Both the position numbers and the translations under genes were made by a program. Of a stretch of 64,000 nt of DNA, positions 24,715 to 37,000 are shown piece by piece. The notes under the pieces are model-generated. The model searched no databases and was not told where the DNA came from. It saw only the letters and a list, made by a program, of their open reading frames with translations. Source of the stretch: Cyclospora cayetanensis (Eukaryota > Apicomplexa > Conoidasida > Eucoccidiorida > Eimeriidae); contig NW_020312745.1 in the NCBI RefSeq assembly GCF_002999335.1, positions 124,001-188,000 on the forward strand. Reading direction: 5' to 3'. The first letter of the stretch is position 1. Each line of letters starts with the position of its first letter.

Positions 24715-25785
24715 GTGGTAGGAGGTGCTGACGTGTCACAAAGCCCGCTACAGCTTCCCCCAACATTTCAAGACACACAGGCCTCCTGTGCCTCTGCGTA
24801 GATACAAACGACGTGCAGTACAGCCGAAGAATTTCGCCCCATTACCGCTCCCCAGGCAGGCAGAAACGCTGAAAACAGTGAGAGTGCCAAATATAAAGGG
24901 GACACACAACCCTAGAAATCTGCAGGAGGAAAGACAGAAACAATAGCCAAGACGAACAAGTCACAGTTTAGCAGGACAACAGTGTCGCAATGGCTCGCTG
25001 TCGCCGTGGCGCCGAGAATGTCAGCCCCCTTCCACAGGGCAACCGGAAACAAGTGGAATATGTAGAGGAAATCAAAATACTTACTGATTCGGCAGTGTGT
25101 TCCATGCTCATAGAGCGCTTTATGCATGCAGATAGAGCAATTGATTGAAAGGGAGTCGATCTTAAGGCCCCCAAAGAGGCAAAAGGAACAATTTATGGAC
25201 AGTTTGCACTAGGCTGCCTGTGCATAAATCTGAGTGTAAAAAAGCTAATCAACAAGGGCCAGAAAATATTTTAGCAATGCCCAGAGCTAAAGTTTGCTAT
25301 TTTTGGCCGAGCATGCCTCGAGGACGGACAATCACCGAGGAGCGCGAGGAGTACCGTCCGTTACGAGCATTGGGAACCAAAGATAGATGCACGTTATCCC
25401 GCCGCAAATAGAGCCTAAAACAACACCTCCGTCAACCAACGAGTACGACTTTCCCTAACCCATCCCACTAAAATCTCTACTCCAATATGTCAGCTGCGCT
25501 CATCAGTCCTAGAATCCAGCTTCATAGTATCCTTGTAGATCCTCCGCCTCTACGTGGGTTACTTGCCTGCGTGGATAGTCCACAAGTAATTTGGATAGTT
25601 GTCAAACTTCTTTAGAAAGCCCATACTGAGAGTGCTGTGGCGGCTCCAGTTCAAAATCTTCTGACAGAGTAAAACGATGCATCAGCTCGTGAGAATGCTG
25701 CAGGTAATTTGAGCCACTCGGCTGCAGACGTCGGTGTCTGGTCACCTTTTGGTGCACCTTGTATAGCAGGCCAGATCTACCAAGA
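24715..25785 (-). repeat. Inverted-repeat arm B (3' internal region of retroelement copy 2)
   Basis: Inverted partner of 17405-18475. Differences are mostly single-base changes plus small indels. Both arms carry the integrase-tail region and the segment that leads into the LTR, where GGGCTT(T)...CAGCAC is shared. A related but more diverged version lies at 45.33-45.42 kb in copy 3. Confidence 0.8.
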
Positions 25786-26819
25786 CCAAATTGCCAGGCC
25801 CGAACGCAGACCACCGCGGCTAATTATAGATCTGCACTTGTCTTTCTTGAGCCTTGCGCACACACATGCATGCATTGGCTCGCATTGTCTGAGTTTCTTA
25901 GGTGCTAAGTGTGGCTGCTGGCCCCGGCCCACAAGGTCCAATTTAGCATGGAGAGAAGCTTTCCGGTGTAAACCAACGGCAAGAGAGAGAGAGCAACGAG
26001 TAAACAAGTAAATTCTTGTATTATAGATTTATCGGGAGGAAGAAAATAACGCTATGCACTTAGATGTTGCCAGCGCAGAGTGACAATGCTGCAGAATACT
26101 GCTGTGGGCGCGTTTTGTCTGCCCCTCTGACTTGGGATGGTTCCGTGGCTCGCACCGATCATCCTATGTGCAATATGTAGGCTGTTAAAGCCACACCATA
26201 AAGCAGCAACGGACCTAGGATACCCATCCGTAATACTACTGCTCCTGGGGAATCTGTGAAACATCCAGGCATAGGCTAAAAATAAATGGGTGACATCCTG
26301 AGCCGTGACACAGCTGGAGCAAGCGGTGAAATAGGCGCATTGTTAAGACTTTCAAAAGCGTAGCTGACATCCTGACATGTTGTCTCCAGTAGACCGGCAA
26401 TAAATACCAATGTCAGATCACCTCAATACTATCAGGAACCGGAAGGTCGTGCAAAAGACTGGGTTCAAGAGAATCGCTCTGCTTCAGTGGATGCCCTGGG
26501 TATGACAGTGCATACTTGTCTGCCGCGGCATGCATTCCATGCCCCAAGAAAGACTGTGGAAGCACCTGCTTCTGCGTCTTTAGCCTCGGCTGTAAGGAAT
26601 AAATACCGCTTATAATCAAACAGCAGCGAGTTGTAAGGGGGCTGATTAGTGCATTGCTTGGGCTTCGGACTCCTCTGCCGACGTCGTAAAGTGCGTTCTT
26701 TGATGGCTCGGTCAAAAACAGCGAATAACAGCAAACATAGGAATGAAATTACCGAGATGTAAGCCCGTTGAAATTTGCAGCGTGCTTGCGGGTGGAGATA
26801 GGTAAAGACTATGCATTGA

Positions 26820-27055
26820 TTGCTTCGACTTCTGCCGTATCTGGCTGAAGTCCGGTAGCTGCACCATGAAATTCCAGAAGCACAGCGGTTTCAATAAAAG
26901 GGAACACCTGTGTGCCTCCAAGCACCACTGGTTGTCCCGGCAACAGCTGAAACCCACGTCGTTGGAGCTGCAAGTCCTCTTGAACGTTTCGGTCGGATAC
27001 GAAGACGCTGTCTCTGTAGACAACGTTCCAGCCTTCCTCACAGAGTCATGAAATT
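26820..27055 (-). pseudogene. Reverse transcriptase remnant (palm/thumb part) of copy 2
   Basis: An open minus-strand frame of about 78 codons, without an ATG, ending at a TAG near 26815. The sequence has VVYRDSVFV where active Ty3/gypsy enzymes have a Y-x-D-D turn followed by a hydrophobic strand. It continues through a helix with QEDLQLQRRGFQLL to LLEFHGAATGLQPDTAEVEA. The spacing fits the RT palm-thumb junction. The second catalytic Asp is replaced, so this copy could not polymerise. No flanking RT N-terminal half was found. Confidence 0.5.
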
Positions 27056-27909
27056 CTATCAGCTTGCCCTTTGAGTTAAGCTACGAGATTAGTATACTAA
27101 TGCGGGGTACACATATGCTGGAAATTGCGAGTGAGCGCGTGGACTACCATAGGGTGCCCGTCATATGAGTAACGGGGGTCTTTAAGAAAGAGGCTGCGAA
27201 GTCGAATACCAATTTGACTGCTGATCTACATTGTCTAAATTGTTTGTAAAGCAATTAATTGATTTGAAGCATCTAGAACTTTTGCTTCACACTAATCTTG
27301 TCAAGGGGATTAATGTTGAATGAGGTGCGCCATTTTCCATCATTTTTCAACACCGACATCAGGTTAAGCCCAAAGGCACTGTTCGAGTTTTGCATATACC
27401 TTTTTTCAGCAAATCATCCTTGTGCTGCTTAGTCTCATTTCCATGCTGGGGGAGCTTTGGTTCCCCTGGAACATAGGTTGGCGCTGATCCATGCATCAGT
27501 TAAAAATGGTGCACTGGAGCACTTAAGAGTTTTAGATACAATATCGAGTCAACGTGCAAAAGTCATTTCCGCATTGGCCTCTTGAACGAAAAATATTCTA
27601 AAACCTGAATTTGAGCAGAGCCAGCCATTCTGGACCATTAGCGTGGACTTGCGTTATCGCAGAACTGACCGTGGTGATCCCCAACTGTGGTTCTATTCTC
27701 TGTTGCTCCATTGACTAAGACCCAGCCTGCAGGATATCTTGGCGTTTCCCTATCAACACTTGTGTGCTCGCCAAGCAGCTTGCTTCTCCTGGGCCCTGTC
27801 CCTTCGTTCATAGTCTTTGGCTTTCTGCATCTGTTTGCAGTTCTGAAAACTATATGGTCCAGTTTTTTACAATTAAAGCAGATGTACGGGGCTTCTCCGG
27901 AGTTGCCTA

Positions 27910-30073
27910 GGTGCGCAAGTATCCCCAGATTTTCTTGTCTGGCTCACCTTATGGTTGAGCCGGATGGCCCATTCCCTAGATCATACGGTTTCAAATGCTG
28001 ACTTGACTCTTTCTCTTAACCAAAGACGCACGAGTTGCGCTCAACTTTTCTTGAGACCCCACTTACTCCATCAGCTGTCGGAGGTCCGCCAGTCAGTTGT
28101 TCAGTAGCTAGAATGCTGCCCGTCTTGTAATCACCTAATGCAACATTACGGGTGGATTTCCAGATAGCCACTGATAAAAGATTTGTTTGTCTACGTTGCG
28201 ACTTTCGGCAAAGAAAGGCAGTGCTTGCTACCGAGCTGATCTCGGTATAAAACGGTGAGTGAAGGCTTGTATGAAGGTTTGAGCTGTACGGCTCATTTCA
28301 GGTGCAAGACCTCCTCTGCACAGATACAGTCATGATTAAATTGGTCTCTCAAGTAATACACAGCATGAAATATCCTTTTTTTGAGTTGGGGGACAGTGCG
28401 AAGTGCATCTCCAACTGGCTGATGAAGTCTTTGGGTGTTCGCTATCTTCGCGGCTGTCAAGTTTTTGGCAAGCATAACTAATCGGCACATCCAAAGATAA
28501 TTTGTCAGCTGAAAAACCATACCTATTACAAGCTGTGGAGGTACTGCATTACATTGTAGCGGGCTTAACTTCGCTCAAGCACTTGATACCACACTTGGTA
28601 TCTTACTAAGAATTAGCAGCGTTCATTGTTCAGTATGTTTCTCTGTGGTTACTTCTACTGCAGAGTAGTGCTAGCTTAATACAAAAAGACGCGATGCCCT
28701 GAGCGTGTGCGCCACACGTTATGTAAAACTAGCGGTGTATGCTCGGGGGCGTACAGGGTGCAGCCATATGCAACGTAGCTCCCCTTCTCCCCTCTTTTTT
28801 GAAACTCTGACAAGCATGAGCGTAAAAATGGGGGACCTTTTAATGAAACACTCAACAGCTTTGTGATATGTTTGTACCGAGCCTAGCAAGAGTTTCCTGC
28901 GGAGACCTATAAAAAACAGTACACTCATCAGTTTGCAGGCCGGCCTCTGTCGCCCCAGTAGGTGATGTGCTGCCGTCGCCCCAGACAGCCACAGTGATTT
29001 TCTCAGATTGTTGCCAATGAACATCAGATATGTATCTTCTCAATGAATTGCCTAAAAACAAAACAGCTGGAAGGAAACCTGATATCGCACTGAATCCACA
29101 ACCAATGGATGGAAGAGGGCAACAGCTGCATCAAACCATGCTTCACCGCCAACTCTAAGCATACTTTCAAGGTTCCTGTAGGAAGACGCCACTCTAGACT
29201 CAATAACGGCTAAATGGAAAGTTCTCTACGAGCTTTCCATTCAAGCTCCCTCGCTTCCCTGCCCGCGCCCTTCATCATCCAAGGCATTTGGGAAGAGGGG
29301 GAGCTAGGATGCGTAGCTGTACCCTCAAAGCACTTCAAGCCTTTTGAGCCAGTTGTACGTAGCGTCTAGCGCACTCGCACACATAATTGCGTCTTCTTGC
29401 ATCGAGCTAAGAGAACTCTTCTATGCAAAACATGTACAAACACACCTATTAAATGGTAAATTCTGCACTTACTAGGAATTCAATAAGCCGAAAGTGGTAG
29501 AAACTGTGCTAGTGTAGCTTAACTCGCTGCGAAGAGGTTGTATGTGCAGAGAGAAGTATCAGCCCAATAAAAACGCATGCGTTCCAATAAACCCTTAGGA
29601 ACTTGGGGTCAAAGTACCGCCCTTCATCTCCTCCACCTCGGAGTGTACGTGTTTTTGATGTCACTCACCCTCTCTTTTTTGAGGGTCATGTGCATATAAG
29701 TTTGCGAAGGGTTGACCGGGGCTGCATGCTGGTCTCAGCAAAGCACACCAAGATTTGCTGAAATCCCTGTTTTTGCGTACTGTTAATTGTTAATTTTTAT
29801 TTCTGTATTTGCTTGTACACACTGAAGATAAAACAAATTTGCTAGCCGAAAAATAGGAGAGTTGTGGTGTTTGCTCGCCCTTAATCAAGGAGCAAGGCTC
29901 GTGAGGAAGAAAGGCCAATACTGGTGAAAAGAAAAAGAAGAGCTCTTCTGTCATATCTATATGGCTTCCTCCCGATAAGCACCAGTAGCATGGTATGTAT
30001 TTCGTGTAAATGGCACCTTTTCCCCCCTCGTAATGCGCGCAGATCAGAGATCGGAAATCTCTGAAATCTCAGG
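27910..30073. other. Gene-poor region with an LTR-like fragment
   Basis: About 2.2 kb with no recognisable gene. Around 28650-28810 (plus) there is a diverged match to the LTRs of copy 3: CTGCAGAGTAGTGCTAGCTTAA and, further on, a CAGGGTGCAGC block. It is probably a solo LTR or fragment. Remaining open frames are under 105 codons with no motif. The 5' part of the uL22 transcription unit probably starts near 29.9-30.1 kb. Confidence 0.45.
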
Positions 30074-30139
30074 GTGCGTACAGATGGATTGCCGCCATGG
30101 AAAGATTGTCCGATCGGAAGTTTTATTTTTAAATATAAA

Positions 30140-32569
30140 ATGTGGGCATGTAAGCCCGCCACTCTGGCGACGCCTGTGAGTCGGAAGTTCTTTGGCTTTG
30201 CATTTCCCCCCGTTTCCGCATACTTCCACTCCAGGAACTCCGCTCTCCTTTGTAGCATCTTCGTATACCCCTCTGCCGCCTTCCCTTCGTATACCACCTC
30301 TTCTCTGAGTTCAACCCTTATCGAAGGCCCGGCGACTGCTAGAAGGCATGAGCACCCTCGTACACTCGCAGCGACGCTTGGTCATATTCGCATGAATGGA
30401 AACGGAGGTGTCTTCCACAAGAAAGGAGGGGCTTCAGCCTCTCAGCCCTTCTCCAGCGGCTGTTCACTGATGACGAGGTGCCGTAGTGCGGTCACACAGC
30501 AACCGAAGGGATGCCGTTTTTTTTCTTCCGGAATGAGAAACACTAAAGCAGGTAAGTTGCACTGTTGATGCATCAGCTCAGTGCTAAAACTTAAAGCTTC
30601 AAGCCTAGTAGAAAAACTCCTCAATCAGCTTTCTGTGCGTCCTTTCATGCATCTCGGGAACGTATACATACCACGGGCACATACACAAACAAACACACAC
30701 ACGCATACACACACACACACACAGAGAAACTGATAGACATGCATAGATATGTATGCATGTATATATATATACTGAGCTGTGAATTTATGGATGTATTATT
30801 GAAGGCATTACGCACGAGTCCAGCGTGTCAGCACCTTCCTCCGCATTAGCCTCTGATGCTACTGCTAGCTTACTCTCTTACTGTCCCTGTGTGGTTGCTT
30901 CCTTTTCAGGCATAAAGAATCCTTATTGGCGCCACAAGGGCTTCTGGGAATGGCGGCGGCGGGAGATTACCGCTCTGAACAGGAGAATGCGAAAGAGGAA
31001 GCACATCTTCCCCCGTAGAGACACCCTGTACCTTCCTTCTAGCCACCCCTTCCTTAGTGCCTGTTCCTCGCCGATTCTGGTGGAAGAGGAGGCACGCCAC
31101 TTGTTTGGATCCATAGAAATCGGAGGTGAAGAATCCAATGAGGCGAATGGATTGGCGAAAGGACGCAGAAAAGGAGAGATCGCTAAACTGCGCAGAAAGC
31201 CTGGGGGCTTCTTGCACGACGGTGACAGGAACAAGTCCTATACGGAAGACATGCGATATCTATCTCCTCCTCGGAAAGGAGAAGGCAGAGTGTGGGTGGC
31301 GAAGAGGCGAGATATTCCAATGGGAAAGAAGAGGCTGTTGTTGCTGCTGCGCTTAATCAAGGGTTTGCAGCTCACCGATGCCATTGACTGGCTGCAGGCC
31401 TTAGCCCTGCACAGAAGCAATCCTCTCATCAACGTGCTGCTGAAGCAGCAACGTCAAATCGTAGAAGAAGGAGCCGATGCCTCTCGGGTGTATGTTCAGA
31501 GCTATATCATTGGGCCAGCAGGACACATCAAGACCCTGAGGGTAAGAGATCAACGAACACAGTTCAACATGGCGTGCTTTGATTTCGCATACACGTTCCA
31601 TGTCAAAACAGTTCTGGCGTCTCATGATGCCGCTATGCCACATAGACTGCGAATTAAGAGGCGTACGGCAAGGCCGCATACGTAGAGAAACAGTCGGCAA
31701 GGCATATATGGAATCGAGCGAGAAGTCGATCCAGAGATGTTGACATGCACATTGCTTTCTGTGTCTCCTCTAGCACTCCTTCCCGAGTTTCCTGTTGACA
31801 GAGGAGTACAATAGGCATACTAGGAATGCTCTGCGCTAAAGTACAAGTAGAGTTCGTGCAACGAAAATTGCAAACAATGCAACATGCTCTTTCTGCTTTG
31901 CTTCAGGTGGGCCACAGCTATCGCGTTTCCTTTTTAAAGTCTTACCGGTACTCTCTTTCGCTCCTTCTGCGAGAGTTACCTCTTCATGAACTATTCCACA
32001 AGACTTTTATTTTGAAGCAGCCACCCCGCTGCCTGACTAGTGACATGAGGCTTGCACTGAGGCAGCAGCAACTGCCGCTAGAAGCGGTCAGAGACTGGGT
32101 TCCCTATTTGGACGCCCCGACGAGATATTCGCACAAACGCGTAAGGCTACACACACTGTATTGGGAACTGCTCTGCTTTAGAATCGTGTTTGTGGTTATT
32201 GGGGTCCGTTTAAGGAGTTGATTGGAGGAAATAGGCTAGGTTTTAAGTATGATTAGGTTTTACCACACGATATCTGCAGTCAAGCATAGTGTGCTCTAAT
32301 CTGAAAAGCCTAAGACACAGGCCTTATCATCCAGTGACAAGGAGCTGTATGGACGTTGTGTCTGCTGTTTGCAGCGGTTAAGAGCATTGAATCGACAGCG
32401 TCTCTTGAATTATTTTTTGGCGCGCCGAGCTTTTGTGTGTACTTACACTTCAAGAATTCGTAGGATGAATGAAGAAGCAGCAGAGGCTCGTGGGATATCT
32501 TTTGAGCGCCTGCAGAGAAGCTTGGGACAGAGAAACCAAATAAAAGGGATTGATATTCCGGATAACTAA
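30140..32569 (+). CDS. Organellar large-subunit ribosomal protein uL22 (mitochondrial or apicoplast)
   Basis: uL22 lines the peptide exit tunnel of the large ribosomal subunit. Exons: 30140-30551, 30910-31541, 31907-32140, 32375-32569, all GT-AG with phases 1, 0, 0; 490 aa from ATG 30140 (512 aa from the in-frame ATG at 30074). The uL22 core is in exon 2: LLLLLRLIKGLQLTDAIDWL (the 'RLIRG..V.+A...L' helix), NVLLKQQRQIVEEGADASR, then VYVQSYIIGPAGHIKTLR, matching the family's '(Y)V..a.vg.G..lKR.r'. The family usually has 110-210 aa, so there is a long N-terminal extension, with presequence-like composition (Ser, Ala, Arg, Phe), and a long basic C-terminal part (exons 3-4). Targeting signal type cannot be decided by eye. 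Intron 1 holds a CA/TA microsatellite. Confidence 0.7.
30672..30771. repeat. CA/TA microsatellite in uL22 intron 1
   Basis: A (CA)n-rich stretch (AAACACACACACGCATACAC... ) is followed by TATGCATGTATATATATATA. It lies wholly within the intron 30552-30909. Confidence 0.9.
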
Positions 32570-34076
32570 GCTGCTTCACACCCCAAACAATAAAACCTGG
32601 TTTTGCTGAGCGATTCGTGGAATGGCCTAATTAGACAAGTGTAGTGGAAAATCATAATGAATTATACCGGAATCCACGATATAGATTCAGATACACTAAA
32701 AAATAAGCGCAATAACGTAGCCAAACGTGCGATTACTCATGCGTGGTGAATGGTTGTCCACCGGAAACTTGTGCTCTCCTTCATTTACTTTCCTTTGTAG
32801 CTCCTTTTGTTTTAGGAGGAAAAGAAGGACGCAGATATGATCAAATTTGTATGCCATTCATAGCTGCTAGACATCTGTAAAGGCGTGTTGGAGTGCGGAT
32901 GCATTTTTCGAATATGGGTATTTATGGGGGGTCTAGTGCTAAGGCATCCACATGTCTTTGTATGTAGTGAGATTGTAGCAGTCCAGAGCCGTAGTGCATG
33001 TGTTAGGCTGTAACCTTAAAGTGCATACACGCTACTACGAAGGTGTGGTTCAAAGTCATGCGTACTCTGCTCGTCGAGGAGCCACTCTAGCTCGAATGTT
33101 AATTAGTAGAGGTGTGCACCCGTGAGTTGGTTTTCCTGCTTCGAATTGATTGTCCGTAGTACACGGGAAAGCTGCACACCAACCGCTTCCCTCCTCCCAT
33201 CCTCAGAGCCCACGGTCGTGTGGCTCTGATAGACGCAAGGAAAGTTTTGTGCTTGATATAATGTGCTCAGTCTTCCAAGTTGATTAGCTGTGTGTGCAAT
33301 AAAACAAGTCACGCCACAGAGACCTAAAAAGGAGCTTAGCACATAGGCTGGCATCGATTCCACAGGGAAAAGCGACACCCATGAGTAGCACTGAGGCTTG
33401 ACGCATACAGTGTACCCGTAAGAGTCAACTTCATTTTTGTGTGTTACTTGGAATTGAGTACCATTAATTCAAAATGAGCCAAGCTGCGCATGCAAGATAG
33501 CTCCGTGGTCTTCACACCAAGCAACCTGGCAACCGCTAGGTATGATTTCCAAAGGTGGTTAGCCAGAGATATTTCCATGCTAATAATAATAAATCACTGC
33601 GGTACATGTCGAATTACTTAGAAGACCTTTATCTCTTCACACCTGTGGGGCCCCCAGGGGCCCCTGGGGGCAGTGGTTGTTTCGAGGAATGCACTCCAAT
33701 GAACCATTGAAAGCATTAGATTCATCCTTTGTAATGGCCTACCAAATATTGCGTTACACGTTATTAAATAACCTCTCCCTTTCCACCCTCTACGTTCTGC
33801 TATCGGTCATCTGTGGAGACGGTAGCCATGAAAAAGTTCATTTCCTTATGCTACACGCCTCACAAAAAATCATTTCGCTTTGCTTCCCCAGCAGCATTGT
33901 GATCACCTCCTGATCCTCCTCATACAATAGGACTCTGTCGAGAGTGCTCTTTTTCCGCATGGAGATGAAATCAAGCAAGTCTTTGGTGGTGCCATCTTCG
34001 CGGGCTGCATAAACCAATCATCAGACACGCGAATCCCAAGAGGTGAAACGATTCTCAACAACCGAAAGATTGCAAA
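32570..34076. other. Intergenic region between uL22 and TFIIF beta
   Basis: About 1.5 kb. Open frames are up to 91 codons, with no motif. It holds a perfect 22-bp GC palindrome at 33650-33671 and presumably the TFIIF beta promoter. No other element recognised. Confidence 0.5.
33650..33671. repeat. Perfect 22-bp GC palindrome
   Basis: The 20-bp core CCCCCAGGGGCCCCTGGGGG (33651-33670) is its own reverse complement, and one more flanking G/C pair extends it. It lies about 400 bp upstream of the TFIIF beta start codon. It could form a cruciform or hairpin or bind a dimeric factor; both are inference. Confidence 0.85.
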
Positions 34077-37000
34077 ATGGCGCGGAGAGGAGCAGCGTCT
34101 TCAGATACTATCGCCGCGTCCTTCACTCCAGCAGAGTTTGTGCCCAGCAGAACTTTAACAGCTCAAAGCAAATCCATCTCTCTTTCTCTAATTAAGGTAA
34201 GGAGCTCAACTAAAAAAATAGGCACATGAAGGATATAGTCTGTTACAAACATGACGGCCAACAGGCTGATGCAAGCTTGGGGCAAGAGCTTAGGCTTTTA
34301 TCTGCAAACCAGATACGCCGATTCACACAGAAGACAGCACTCACTTACGGAATAAAAGAGGCAGAAGCATCTTGATGTCCACTAAGCTATGGAGAGGCGA
34401 AGGTGTGCTTTGACTGACTTCGTTGCTACTTGCAATACGTGTTGTGCACTGGTATCCTGCGTGTATGCTGTGTAGGTTCCAAAGTTTGTTGCTGAAAGTT
34501 GGCGTTCTGCCGTTGCTGATGCAACTGCGGGGATTCTGAAAAACGATAATGGAAAAGTGAGGCACTGCTTCTTGTGTGCACTCACTAGCTCTGGCATAGA
34601 TCCTCGTGTGTTCATTCTTGTTTGAGGAGCATCTGCTTTCATCCAGTGTATTGTGTTGGGTCTTTCTTTTCCATTGAATTTATTTTCCATTGTGAGTGTG
34701 CTAAATACGTCGCATTTTCACCATTGAATTGGCCTCTTTGTGTTTTCTCGGTCGTTGCTTTTGTTTGCTCTGTAACTCCACATCTTTTGAATGCCTTCTT
34801 TTCGCCCTTTTCTTCGAGGCTAGAAACCTTGATTTTGCTGTTTTTCTACTCTGCGTTGCTCATCCTGCTTTCTATCGTTTTGCTCTCTGCTTTCACAGCA
34901 GTGTCTTTCCCCTTTGCTTGCCCTTGTGTTGTCGCTTTTTGTTTTGTTCAGTGGGGGTAGTTGTCGCAGCTAGTCCTTCCTCCTCATGTTTTTTGGCTTG
35001 TACTTTTCTCAGCCTTTATCCTTTTGCTCTGTTCTCTGCTTCTGTTCCACTTCCCTATATCAGCGATGCGCTGATAATCCGGACAAACCGGAGTCATTCA
35101 TCTCTTGTCTCCTCTGTTTCTTCGCGCTCGTTTCTGCTAGTGACTCTCCCGATACTCTCTTTCCTTCCCTCCTATGCACGCTGTTTGAGCAGCAAGTCTT
35201 GATAGTTCGGGATCCACTTACAGGTGGTGCCTGCCACTTGGAATCTATTTTCCTGCAAAATGACAAATCACTTGTTCTGCAAAAAAACGGGAAACAACTT
35301 TTAGATGTTATAGGAGAACTTCAAAGCAGAACAAATTTTCAGCCCAAGTTGGACCACAGGTATCAACAGGTCAGTTGTGCGGGTATCCTGTTTGGTCGAG
35401 TGCATTGCTTTTTCTGGTTTCTATGTATGTCAGTTTCTATGTGCTATTTTATGGGCTTGCTCGCTTATGGTTGCCATGATATCAGTGCTGAGCGTAGAAT
35501 ACGATGTGGGACCAGAAGCGGGAAATCTATTGCTCTTTTCTTTATCCGTGTTAAGTTTTAAGACTAGTTTGCAGAGGGGAAATATCTAAAATATGACAGT
35601 TGCATCGAGATATAGTACTTTCCGCCGGTCTTATCTCTAGCGGTGTTATAGTGTATTGTGTGCTCCTTGCTTTTCTTTTCTTACTGCGGCTCCCCATCTT
35701 CTTCCTTCGGTCTTCTTGTATTGCCAGGTTTTGCACAAACGTCATGTGGCAGAAGATCTCCACAAAAGTAAGAAGTCACAATCTGTAAACGGATACTACG
35801 GAATGAGCAACAGTAGGGTGTATGTGTTATGTGGTGCATTTTAACGGCAAGTATTAGATACCTGAGCTGTGAGCGCTTTTACTGATTTACGACTGACTAG
35901 ATTCGTCTTCTTCAGGTCGCGGAACAGTTGAAGAAATGCGGAGAGATCCAGGTTTAGACAGCCTCCATACGGTGAGGCTTTCCTTTGCGCTTTTTTCTTT
36001 TTCACCGTCCTTCATTTATTGCATATATTGTCACAAGGAATCGAATGTCCTAAAAGTTTAATTCATCGGCGAGCCTATGGTGTAGGAAGCATACATAAAT
36101 GCCCCGCTAGTTTTGTAATTAGATGCATGGCTAATCTTGTAGGAATATCAAGGGATCAACACAACAATAGCCATCCTTGTGTTGCCTTTCGATGTGCTGT
36201 TCCGAACTTCAGCTATTTCAATTCTACACGCCTAGGGCCTCCCTCTCAGCTGAAGAAAACGCAAAAAGAGGACTTGAGTCAATATCTAGGGCCAAGGCCA
36301 AACGTGAGGCTGTCATCATGCCTCTAACATTTTAAAAATTAGCCGTATTTGTAAAACCCTGTCGAAAATAATCTGTGATTTTGTATTTCGTGCTCTGCTT
36401 CCTCTGACTAACCCGTCTGCTGCTTATGCGTTTCGTTTGCTTTGTTCTTCGCTTTATCCCTTCGTGGTAAATTTATGGCACACTTATGTTACTACCCACT
36501 TCCTTCTTCGCTCATTTTATTTGCCTCTCCCAATCCCTCATGTTTAAGAAGTTCTGCACTTTGTGTAGTTCCTCTCGCCTTTTACCCGCCTTGCGCTATT
36601 CCAAATATCGTGGTTTCCCTTCCCAGGCCCCTTGTGCCCTTGATTGCTAGCCGATCAGGTAGCAAATATTATCCTTTTACAAACCTGGTCTCCCCCTTCT
36701 GTCCACTCTTCCTCTCTGCAGCATAGTCGAATAATCGGCGTGTCTTTCCACTTTCCTCTTCTCTCTTCCTTAGCTGCTCTCGGCTACTGTATTGAATTTA
36801 CAGTCAACGCTTTGGGAATTCCCTTACCCTAACGTCTTGATTTGTGACGATTATATCTTGAATCTACCACTCGATTTCTGCCCCCTACGTGCTTCTCTTA
36901 TTCTTCATCTTCAGAGAAAAGGGGGGCAGTGTTAGATGCTGATTCCCTGAAGGTGAAGCTCTTTAAAATGTTCGACGCTGCTGGGGCCTCTGGCCTTCAG

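Larger units (their letters stand above)
24300..27910 (-). mobile_element. Decayed Ty3/gypsy-like retroelement, copy 2
   Basis: On the minus strand, in order. A degraded Gag zinc knuckle (CFNCKKLDH) lies at about 27.88-27.86 kb. The distal part of reverse transcriptase follows at about 27.05-26.82 kb, with YRDS where the catalytic Y-x-D-D is expected and GLQPDTAEVEAI in place of the usual 'G..PDP.KVEA'. Integrase core residue patterns are at 26.24-26.05 kb and the integrase C-terminal block RKAQERQVQ...PGNLVLVDL at about 25.87-25.77 kb. Next come the 3' region (inverted arm B) and an LTR-like block at about 24.7-24.3 kb. Stops and frame changes break it throughout. The 5' LTR was not identified; boundaries are approximate. 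Confidence 0.65.
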
